Shown here: positions 36,568 to 43,684 of the stretch, one piece after another
Layout: each line of letters opens with the position of its first letter
Position numbering within the stretch: position 1 is the stretch's first letter
NCBI GenBank assembly: GCA_016721735.1
Contig: JADKHM010000019.1
Coordinates: forward strand, 704,887-768,886
Length of the DNA: 64,000 bases
Direction of reading: 5' to 3'
Origin: Flavobacterium sp.
Lineage (GTDB): Bacteria > Bacteroidota > Bacteroidia > Flavobacteriales > Flavobacteriaceae
Made by a program: the position numbers and the translations under genes
The notes under the pieces: model-generated
What the model was told of the DNA's origin: nothing
What the model saw: only the letters and a program-made list of their open reading frames with translations
Database searches by the model: none

Positions 36568-37950
36568 ATGTCAATACTAATTAAAAACGGAAGAATCATA
36601 ACAGCCACCGACGATTACATGGCTGATATTTTTATAGAAGGAGAAACCATTTCACAAATTGGTAAAAACCTAAAAGTCAATGCCGATCAAGAAATTGATG
36701 CAGCAGGAAAGTTGGTGATGCCCGGCGGAATCGACCCACACGTGCATCTCGACATGCCTTTCATGGGAACTTATAGCAGCGACAATTACCAAACCGGAAC
36801 GCGTGCCGCACTTTATGGCGGAACAACAACCGTTATCGATTTCATTCTGCAAACCCAAGGCAAAAGTCTCCAGTCTGCACTACAAGAATGGAAAGGAAGA
36901 AGCGACAACAATGCCGTTGGAGATTATAGTTTCCATATGGCAGTCACCGATTTTAATGAAGACACCAAAAAAGAAATTCAACATTTTATAGAAGTTGAAG
37001 GCATCACTTCTTTCAAAACCTTCATGGCATATAAAGGCGCATTGATGATAGACGACAGACAAATGGTGGGCTTGATGCAAGAAGTCAAAAAGCACGGTGG
37101 ACTAATCAACGTTCATGCTACCAACGGAGACATGATTGATTTCCTCATCGCTAAACATAAATCAGAAGGAAAACTCTCGCCATTATATCATTATTTATCA
37201 CAACCTGAAGTAACCGAAGCAGAAGCGAGTAGTCGTTTTGCGGACTTGGCAGATTACACGGGATGTCCAGGCTATATCGTTCATTTGACTTGCGAAGGCG
37301 CTCTAAATGCCGTTCGATTCGCCACCAGAAGAAATCAACATGTGTTTGTAGAGACGTGCATTCAGTATCTAATTTTAGACGCCAGTTTATACGAACAAAA
37401 TTTTGAAGGAGCCAAGTGGGTGATGTCGCCACCATTGCGTGAAAAGAAAGATCAAGAAACGCTGTGGGCTGGACTCAATCAAGGTTTGGTGAATGTCGTG
37501 GCTACAGACCATTGCCCATTTATGTGGGAACAAAAACTCATGGGGAAAGACGACTTTTCAAAAATTCCAAATGGTCATCCAGCAATCGAAAACAGAATGG
37601 AATTGCTGTTTAGCGAAGGCGTTAATAAGGGTCGAATTACTTTAAACAAATACGTTGAAGTAGCCAGTACAAACGCCGCCAAAATCTTCGGAATGTTCCC
37701 TAAAAAAGGAACGATTGCTATCGGAAGCGATGCCGACATTGTACTTTTTGATCCAAATGAAAAACATACACTTTCCGCCAAAACCCATCACATGAATGTA
37801 GATTACAGCGGTTATGAAGGTTGGCAAGTTACTGGAAAAGTGAAAACCGTTTTGCTTCGAGGACAAGTTGTCATTGATAATAATGAATGCAAAGTCTCGA
37901 AAGGTTACGGACAGTTTGTCAAACGAAATAAAGTAGACGGAAAAATATAA
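36568..37950 (+). CDS. hydA: Dihydropyrimidinase (D-hydantoinase family)
   Basis: 460 residues from ATG 36568; an upstream in-frame ATG at 36526 lies inside the repeat arm and is unlikely. Metal ligands of the amidohydrolase barrel are visible: His58 and His60 in DPHVHLDMPF, the carboxylated Lys150 in SFKTFMAYKGA, later histidines in NVHATNGD and IVHLTCE, and Asp314 in ATDHCPF. It opens dihydrouracil/dihydrothymine to the N-carbamoyl-beta-amino acid, step 2 of reductive pyrimidine degradation. Confidence 0.94.
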   Translation: MSILIKNGRIITATDDYMADIFIEGETISQIGKNLKVNADQEIDAAGKLVMPGGIDPHVHLDMPFMGTYSSDNYQTGTRAALYGGTTTVIDFILQTQGKSLQSALQEWKGRSDNNAVGDYSFHMAVTDFNEDTKKEIQHFIEVEGITSFKTFMAYKGALMIDDRQMVGLMQEVKKHGGLINVHATNGDMIDFLIAKHKSEGKLSPLYHYLSQPEVTEAEASSRFADLADYTGCPGYIVHLTCEGALNAVRFATRRNQHVFVETCIQYLILDASLYEQNFEGAKWVMSPPLREKKDQETLWAGLNQGLVNVVATDHCPFMWEQKLMGKDDFSKIPNGHPAIENRMELLFSEGVNKGRITLNKYVEVASTNAAKIFGMFPKKGTIAIGSDADIVLFDPNEKHTLSAKTHHMNVDYSGYEGWQVTGKVKTVLLRGQVVIDNNECKVSKGYGQFVKRNKVDGKI

Positions 37951-37989
37951 ATTTCAATGTCAAAAAAAATTTTAAAAATCTTAATGAAC

Positions 37990-38007
37990 CTTAATTTCTT
38001 AATGGTT
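37990..38007 (-). repeat. AACCATTAAGAAATTAAG repeat, inverted copy 1
   Basis: On the minus strand this reads AACCATTAAGAAATTAAG and continues with a further ATTAAGA unit and a TTTTAAAATTTT block. A near copy (17 of 18) in the opposite orientation lies at 40863-40880. Confidence 0.7.
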
Positions 38008-38022
38008 TAAAAAACATAAAGT

Positions 38023-38889
38023 ATGGCGAGAATAGTAAAATCGGGGCTGATTCAATTGAGTTTGGCAAAAACAGAAGGCGAAGGCACCATTGCAGAAATC
38101 ATGCAAGCCATGGAAGCAAAGCATATTCCTTATATTGAAGAAGCCGGAAAGCAAGGCGTTCAAATTCTCTGCTTTCAAGAGATTTTCAACACACCTTATT
38201 TCTGCCCAGGTCAAGATAGCGCTTGGTATGCCTCCGCCGAAAGCGTTCCTGGTCCAACGACTGAAAGAATGCAAGTCTATGCCAAAAAATATGACATGGT
38301 CATTATTGTTCCAGTTTACGAAAGAGATCAAGCGGGCGTTTTATACAATACTGCTGCGGTCATCGATGCCGATGGAACCTATTTAGGCAAATACCGCAAA
38401 AATCACATTCCACAAACGGGTGGATTCTGGGAAAAGTTTTTCTTCAAACCAGGAAATTTAGGCTATCCCGTTTTTCAAACCAAATATGCCAAAGTCGGCG
38501 TGTACATTTGTTATGATCGACATTTCCCGGATGGCGCACGATGTCTCGGATTGAACGGAGCCGAAATTGTCTACAATCCATCAGCAACTACTGTTGGACA
38601 ATCACAAAATCTTTGGAAATTGGAGCAGCCGGCTCACGCGGTCGCCAACGGTTATTTTATGGGCTGCATCAACCGTGTTGGCATCGAAAAACCATGGAAT
38701 CTCGGACGTTTTTACGGGACATCTTATTTCGTAAATCCGTTGGGAGAAATCTTTGCTTGCGCGTCGGAAGACAAAGATGAATTGCTCGTTGCCGAATTTG
38801 ATTTAGATTTAATTGAACAAATTAGAAGCAAATGGCAATTTTATCGTGACCGAAGACCAGAAACGTACGGTGAAATTGTAGCGCCATAA
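38023..38889 (+). CDS. Nitrilase-superfamily beta-ureidopropionase
   Basis: 288 residues. The E-K-C triad is clear: Glu53 in CFQEIFNTPYF, Lys126 in GKYRKNHIPQ and Cys163 in VYICYDRHFPDG. The motif set RHFPDGARCLGLNGAEIV is typical of N-carbamoyl-beta-alanine amidohydrolase and the related N-carbamoylputrescine amidase. Directly downstream of dihydropyrimidinase, the former fits: N-carbamoyl-beta-alanine to beta-alanine, CO2 and ammonia. Confidence 0.92.
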   Translation: MARIVKSGLIQLSLAKTEGEGTIAEIMQAMEAKHIPYIEEAGKQGVQILCFQEIFNTPYFCPGQDSAWYASAESVPGPTTERMQVYAKKYDMVIIVPVYERDQAGVLYNTAAVIDADGTYLGKYRKNHIPQTGGFWEKFFFKPGNLGYPVFQTKYAKVGVYICYDRHFPDGARCLGLNGAEIVYNPSATTVGQSQNLWKLEQPAHAVANGYFMGCINRVGIEKPWNLGRFYGTSYFVNPLGEIFACASEDKDELLVAEFDLDLIEQIRSKWQFYRDRRPETYGEIVAP

Positions 38890-38947
38890 GTCACATTAAT
38901 CATCTGATTAGCTTTCATAAAAATACAAGCCAAATTATATTTTTTAA

Positions 38948-39408
38948 ACCACATAGAAACATAGATTAATTTACGATGCTAACTCAAAAATATTTAGATG
39001 AAGTTACCTACGAAATTCTAGGAGCTTCCATTGAAGTTCATAAGATTATGGGAAGAGGATTGCTAGAAAGTGTTTATCATCAATGCTTGAAAGAAGAATT
39101 AACACATAGAAAAATAAATTTTTTATCAGAGATGCGAATACCCGTAATATATAAAAACAGGGAATTAGAAACAGATTTTAGATGCGATTTGTTTGTTGAA
39201 AACTGTGTCGTTTTGGAATTGAAAGCTGTTTTTGAAATACACCCTATGTTCGAAGCAAAGCTTCTAAATTATATGAAACTATTAAAATCTCCAAAAGGAA
39301 TATTAATCAATTTTAATTGTTTTAATATTTTTAATGAAGGTCAAAAAACCTTCGTAAATGAATACTATAGGAAACTACCAAAAGAGTAAATCTATGTTTC
39401 TATGTGGT
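38948..39408 (+). mobile_element. 461-bp unit: perfect inverted repeats around a GxxExxY gene
   Basis: The left arm 38948-38967 and right arm 39389-39408 are perfect 20-nt inverted repeats (core ACCACATAGAAACATAGA). The gene inside starts 10 bases after the left core and its stop overlaps the right arm by one base, so the unit is essentially arms plus gene. The same arms occur without a gene at 36425-36552. No target-site duplication and no transposase are seen. Confidence 0.7.
38976..39389 (+). CDS. GxxExxY protein (PD-(D/E)XK nuclease-like)
   Basis: 137 residues. The name-giving motif is GLLESVY (about residues 28-34), within EILGASIEVHKIMGRGLLE. RCDLFVENCVVLELKAV gives the D ... ExK pair of the PD-(D/E)XK fold, and the C-terminal LLNYMKLLKSPKGILINFN is also conserved. 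The biochemical role of the family is not established. It interrupts the pyrimidine cluster and is bounded by perfect inverted repeats. Its A/T content and lysine-rich codons are higher than those of its neighbours, which fits an insertion. Confidence 0.92.
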   Translation: MLTQKYLDEVTYEILGASIEVHKIMGRGLLESVYHQCLKEELTHRKINFLSEMRIPVIYKNRELETDFRCDLFVENCVVLELKAVFEIHPMFEAKLLNYMKLLKSPKGILINFNCFNIFNEGQKTFVNEYYRKLPKE

Positions 39409-39445
39409 AAAAATAGAATCAAGAACATACTAAAAAGATAAAAAT

Positions 39446-40843
39446 ATGAGTATAAAAAACAACCGTTTAACCCAAGGGGAATACCAAGAAAATTTCGCGG
39501 ATATTCATCCTCCATTCGAAACACCAGATGCCGCTCTAGTAGAAGCCAATCGCTGTTTGTTTTGCTATGATCCGCCTTGTATGAAGTCGTGCCCAACATC
39601 GATCAACGTTCCAAAATTCATCAAGCAAATTGCGACGGAAAACTTGAAAGGTTCAGCGCATACAATTTTTTCTTCCAATATCATGGGTGCTGGATGCAGT
39701 AAAGTTTGCCCGGTAGAAAAATTATGTGAAGGCGCTTGTGTGTATAATTTAATGCACGAAACACCCATTCATATTGCCAAATTACAACGCTATTCTACTG
39801 AAAAAGCGATGGCTAACAAATGGCAACTATTCGAAAGAAAACCTTCCACAGGAAAACGCGTTGCCATCATTGGAGCTGGTCCAGCGGGATTAAGTTGCGC
39901 CCATACCTTAAGCCGCGAAGGAATTGATGTTACGATTTACGAAAAAGAAAGCAAAGGCGGTGGATTAATGACGTACGGCATCGCAGCCTATAAAGTCACG
40001 CCGGAGTTTTGTGAAGATGAGGTAAATTATATTACATCAATCGGCGGCATCAATATCAAATACAATCAAGAATTAGGAAAAAATATTACTGTTGAAGAAT
40101 TGCAACGCAACTACGACGCGGTTTATTTGGCATTTGGTGTTGGATTAGCACGTCAGTTAGACATTCCAGGTGAACATCTTGAAGGAGTTGAAGATGCCAT
40201 CAAATTTATTTACGAATTGCGAAATAATGACTTTTCTAGAATCGCGGTGGGTGATAAAGTAGCCGTAATCGGAATGGGTATGACCGCTATCGATGCCGCA
40301 ACTCAAGCCAAAAGATTGGGCGCTTCGGATGTAACGTTGGTTTACAGAAGAACACAAGACGAAATGCCTTGCACGGAACATGAACTCAACATCGCCAAAT
40401 TAGACGGATGTAAAGTCATTTGGTTGGCTGCGCCAAAAGAAGTTAAAGGCGAAAATGGAAAAGCCACACATTTAGTTTGCGATGTCATGAAGTTGGGAGA
40501 GCCCGACGCTAGCGGAAGAAGAAGTCCGGTAATTTCTGGAGAAACCTTTACTTTAGAAGTAGACATGGTCATCAAAGCGGCAGGTCAGATGCCTTTCCAG
40601 ACTTTAGTCAACGAAAATAATTTAGAAAACAATAATGGTAAAATATCCGTTTCTGGAAAATCATCCACCAAGTTGGCTGGTGTTTTTGCCGGAGGCGATT
40701 GTGTCAACGGAGGAAGAGAAGTCGTAGATGCCGTACAAGCCGGAAAAGACGGAGCCGCCGCCATTGTAAAACATCTTTTTGGACCGGAATATATTTTAGA
40801 ATCCGAACTAAAACCGGCGTTCAACATTAACTTAGTAACTTAA
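39446..40843 (+). CDS. preT: Dihydropyrimidine dehydrogenase subunit, NAD(P)H:acceptor part
   Basis: 465 residues. The N-terminal cysteine sets CLFCYDPPCMKSC and GAGCSKVCPVEKLCEGAC bind two 4Fe-4S clusters, as in the N-terminal half of mammalian DPD and in glutamate synthase small subunit. IGAGPAGLSCAHTL binds FAD and VIGMGMTAIDAATQAKRLG binds NAD(P)H. It passes electrons from NAD(P)H to PreA, encoded 79 bp downstream. Together they reduce uracil and thymine, step 1 of the pathway. Confidence 0.93.
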   Translation: MSIKNNRLTQGEYQENFADIHPPFETPDAALVEANRCLFCYDPPCMKSCPTSINVPKFIKQIATENLKGSAHTIFSSNIMGAGCSKVCPVEKLCEGACVYNLMHETPIHIAKLQRYSTEKAMANKWQLFERKPSTGKRVAIIGAGPAGLSCAHTLSREGIDVTIYEKESKGGGLMTYGIAAYKVTPEFCEDEVNYITSIGGINIKYNQELGKNITVEELQRNYDAVYLAFGVGLARQLDIPGEHLEGVEDAIKFIYELRNNDFSRIAVGDKVAVIGMGMTAIDAATQAKRLGASDVTLVYRRTQDEMPCTEHELNIAKLDGCKVIWLAAPKEVKGENGKATHLVCDVMKLGEPDASGRRSPVISGETFTLEVDMVIKAAGQMPFQTLVNENNLENNNGKISVSGKSSTKLAGVFAGGDCVNGGREVVDAVQAGKDGAAAIVKHLFGPEYILESELKPAFNINLVT

Positions 40844-40862
40844 CCCTGGTCAAGAGGATTTT

Positions 40863-40880
40863 AACCATTAAGAGATTAAG
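40863..40880 (+). repeat. AACCATTAAGAAATTAAG repeat, copy 2
   Basis: AACCATTAAGAGATTAAG, followed by AAAATGAAG and TTTTAAAATTTT. It is the inverted counterpart of 37990-38007, with matching flanks. It lies in the preT-preA spacer. Confidence 0.7.
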
Positions 40881-40922
40881 AAAATGAAGTTTTAAAATTT
40901 TCAACATATAAAATAATAAAAA

Positions 40923-42191
40923 ATGGCAGATATATCAACCGATTTTTTAGGCATAAAATCACCCAATCCATTTTGGTTGGCCAGTGCGCCACCTACGGAT
41001 AAATTAATAAATGTAGTTCGTGCTTTTGAAGCTGGCTGGGGCGGTGTTGTATGGAAAACGTTAGGGTCGCAAGTCAAAAATGTTTCCTCACGTTACTCAT
41101 CCGTAAACTACGGAGGAAAGCGAATGATGGGTTTCAATAACATCGAATTAATCAGCGACAGACCTCTAGACATCAATCTTCGTGAAATTACCGAAGTTGT
41201 AAAAATGTTTCCAGACCGCGCGATGATTGTTTCCTTAATGGCGGACAACGACCGTAAGTCATGGCACGAACTCATCATGAAATGCGAAGATGCCGGAGCG
41301 ATGGGATTTGAACTCAATTTTGGTTGTCCACACGGAATGACCGAAAGAGGCATGGGAGCAGCGGTAGGTCAAGATCCTGAAATTGCCAAAATGGTAGTCG
41401 AATGGGTTATGGAGAAAGCGACCATTCCCGTAATTACAAAACTAACTCCAAACGTGCATTCTGTAGTTCCCACCGCTCGTGGCGCAGTTGAAGGAGGAAC
41501 CAATGCGTTGAGTTTAATCAATACCATTCAAAGCGTTACAGGCGTCGATTTAGATACGTTAGTTCCGAATCCATATGTCGCAGGGAAAAGCGTTTTTGGC
41601 GGCTATTGCGGTCCAGCAGTAAAACCAATCGCTTTAAAAATGTTGACGACTGTAGCGCAAGATCCAATCGCTTCTAGAGTTCCAGTTTCGGGAATTGGCG
41701 GTGTAAGTACATGGAAAGACGCCGTCGAGTTTATGCTTCTCGGTGCCACTTCTGTTCAAGTTTGTACGGCAGCAATGACACACGGTTTCCGAATTGTAGA
41801 AGACATGTGCGAAGGACTCAACAATTGGATGGACGAAAAGGCTATCAAAAAACCACCGACTTCATCGGAAAATCCGTTCGAGAAAATCACGCATTGGGAA
41901 GATCTCGATATCAATTACCATCACATTGCCAACATCGATCAAGAAAAATGCATCCACTGTGGCTTGTGTTTTATCGCTTGTGAAGACACGTCGCATCAAT
42001 CCATCAATGTCGAAAGAGGAAACCCTTATAACAATTACACCATCAAAGAAGAAGAATGCGTGGGTTGTAATTTATGCAAATTGGTTTGTCCAGTCGACAA
42101 TTGCATCACCATGGAAGTGCATCGTGTCGCCCCAGAATACGTCAATTGGAAAGATTGGCAAGCACGCGGTTTACCATTAAATGATCATTAA
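40923..42191 (+). CDS. preA: Dihydropyrimidine dehydrogenase catalytic subunit
   Basis: 422 residues. The FMN barrel has GWGGVVWKTLGSQ, the active-site motif NFGCPHG with Cys135 as likely proton donor, and PVSGIGGVSTWKDAVEF. The corresponding mammalian motif is NLSCPHG, so a glycine replaces the serine next to the catalytic cysteine. The C-terminus carries two 4Fe-4S motifs (CIHCGLCFIAC and CVGCNLCKLVC) that receive electrons from PreT. It reduces uracil/thymine to the 5,6-dihydro form. Confidence 0.95.
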   Translation: MADISTDFLGIKSPNPFWLASAPPTDKLINVVRAFEAGWGGVVWKTLGSQVKNVSSRYSSVNYGGKRMMGFNNIELISDRPLDINLREITEVVKMFPDRAMIVSLMADNDRKSWHELIMKCEDAGAMGFELNFGCPHGMTERGMGAAVGQDPEIAKMVVEWVMEKATIPVITKLTPNVHSVVPTARGAVEGGTNALSLINTIQSVTGVDLDTLVPNPYVAGKSVFGGYCGPAVKPIALKMLTTVAQDPIASRVPVSGIGGVSTWKDAVEFMLLGATSVQVCTAAMTHGFRIVEDMCEGLNNWMDEKAIKKPPTSSENPFEKITHWEDLDINYHHIANIDQEKCIHCGLCFIACEDTSHQSINVERGNPYNNYTIKEEECVGCNLCKLVCPVDNCITMEVHRVAPEYVNWKDWQARGLPLNDH

Positions 42192-42202
42192 AAAAAGAAA
42201 AT

Positions 42203-42263
42203 AGAGAATAGAAAATAGAGTAAAGAATTTAGAAATAAGTCTATTCTCTATCTTCTATTCTCT
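42203..42263. repeat. Inverted repeat of 7-8-nt ATAGAGA-like units
   Basis: AGAGAATAGAAAATAGAG at 42203-42220 pairs with CTCTATCTTCTATTCTCT at 42246-42263 (one mismatch). Each arm consists of AATAGAG-type units. It fills the spacer between preA and the M20 gene and would form a hairpin in the transcript. Confidence 0.75.
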
Positions 42264-42278
42264 TTACTCTAAAAAAAC

Positions 42279-43514
42279 ATGAAGATAAATTCTCAAAGAT
42301 TACAACAACACTTCGAAGCCATGAGCCTCATCGGTAAAATTGGCGAAACCGGAACCTGCAGGCCAGCGCATACAGAATTAGAAAAGCAAGGATTCGACAT
42401 CGCCGCAACTTGGATGCAAGAAGCCGGCATGACCACCCGAATCGACAACTTCGGAAATCTCATCGGACGACTCGAAGGGAAAAACCCAAAGCTTCCGGTG
42501 CTTATGATGGGCTCGCATCTCGATTCGCAACCTTACGGCGGAAGATTCGATGGCGTTGCAGGTGTACTTTGCGCCATTGAAGTAGTCAAAACTTTACACG
42601 ATAACGGCATTGTTCCAGAACGTCCAATTGAAGTGATTTCCTTTGCCGACGAAGAAGGCTGGCGGTTCAACAAAGGACTTTTCGGCTCCCGTGGCATACT
42701 TGGAAAACTCGAAGAAGGCGAATTGCAACGGGCCGATAAAGACGGCATCACGCGCGAACAAGCACTTAAAGATTTTGGTTGCGATATTACCAAATTCAAA
42801 GATTCTGAGTACCAACCGGGAAGCATTTTTTGCTTTCTAGAATTACATATAGAACAAGGTCCAGTGCTCGATATCGCCAACAAACCCATTGGCGTCGTAT
42901 CTGGAATTTCAGGCCCGCTTTGGTGGACGGTTAAACTCAAAGGAATGGCAGGTCACACGGGTTCTGTACCGATGCCAATACGAAAAGATGCGCTAATGGG
43001 AGCTGCTGAAATTATCGTAGCGGTCAACGAAATTGCGACACAAATTCCAGGGGCGCCGACTGTGGGAACGGTTGGAACCATTCAAGTTTTCCCAGCTTCT
43101 AGAAATATTATTCCAGAAGAAGTGATATTCACCGTCGATTTGCGTGACATCGATCTAGAACGAAGAAACCGTTACGAGAAACAACTTCGCGACAGAATTG
43201 AATCGATTACAAAAAAACATCAATTAACTTATTCTATTTCAGAAGACACCAAAAGTGATCCGCGCTATTGTGCCGATTGGATTAAAGAAATTATTCATCA
43301 AGAATGTGAGACCTTACAATTGGATGCGCCTGAACTCATGAGCGGCCCATTTCACGATGCTTTAGCCTTGTCGTACGCTTGTGACTACGGGATGATTTTC
43401 GTTCGTTGCAAAGACGGTATCAGCCACAATCCACTTGAGTTTTCTTCGTACGAAGATTTGGCGTTGGGTGCCAATGTGATGTTGGGAACCGTTGTGGGTA
43501 TTCTAAAGAAATAA
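42279..43514 (+). CDS. M20-family Zn-dependent amidohydrolase (N-carbamoyl-amino-acid/allantoate amidase type)
   Basis: 411 residues. HLDSQPYGGRFDGVAGV supplies the first metal ligands and DEEGWRF the bridging glutamate; SGPFHDALAL is the C-terminal ligand motif. IDNFGNLIGRLEG and GTVGTIQVFPASRNIIPEEV are typical of the hydantoinase/carbamoylase subgroup. This subgroup includes beta-ureidopropionases of the yeast Pyd3 type, L-N-carbamoylases and allantoate amidohydrolase. As last gene of the pyrimidine cluster it may be a second ureidopropionase, or handle a related ureido compound. The exact substrate is open. Confidence 0.9.
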   Translation: MKINSQRLQQHFEAMSLIGKIGETGTCRPAHTELEKQGFDIAATWMQEAGMTTRIDNFGNLIGRLEGKNPKLPVLMMGSHLDSQPYGGRFDGVAGVLCAIEVVKTLHDNGIVPERPIEVISFADEEGWRFNKGLFGSRGILGKLEEGELQRADKDGITREQALKDFGCDITKFKDSEYQPGSIFCFLELHIEQGPVLDIANKPIGVVSGISGPLWWTVKLKGMAGHTGSVPMPIRKDALMGAAEIIVAVNEIATQIPGAPTVGTVGTIQVFPASRNIIPEEVIFTVDLRDIDLERRNRYEKQLRDRIESITKKHQLTYSISEDTKSDPRYCADWIKEIIHQECETLQLDAPELMSGPFHDALALSYACDYGMIFVRCKDGISHNPLEFSSYEDLALGANVMLGTVVGILKK

Positions 43515-43530
43515 AAGCCATCCAGTTTTT

Positions 43531-43662
43531 TGGGCGTGCCACCACTTCCGCGCGCTCCAGTGCTGTCGGGCTATGCGTTGCAAGCTTTTTTGTTCGTCAC
43601 CCTTAGCGCGGTCGAAGGGCTTTTTATAGACAAAAAAGGCTTTCCACTTCTATCCCTCACGC
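43531..43662. repeat. Dispersed hairpin repeat, GGGCGTGCC...ATCCCTCACGCA family
   Basis: Begins TGGGCGTGCC, contains CGGGCTATGCGTTGCAAGC, a central hairpin (AGCTTTTTTGT / ACAAAAAAGGCT) and ends CTATCCCTCACGCA. I recall this layout as a second common Flavobacterium intergenic repeat. It fills the 170-bp spacer between two convergent genes. Confidence 0.6.
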
Positions 43663-43684
43663 AACCTCCGTCTTAAAAACGCAA

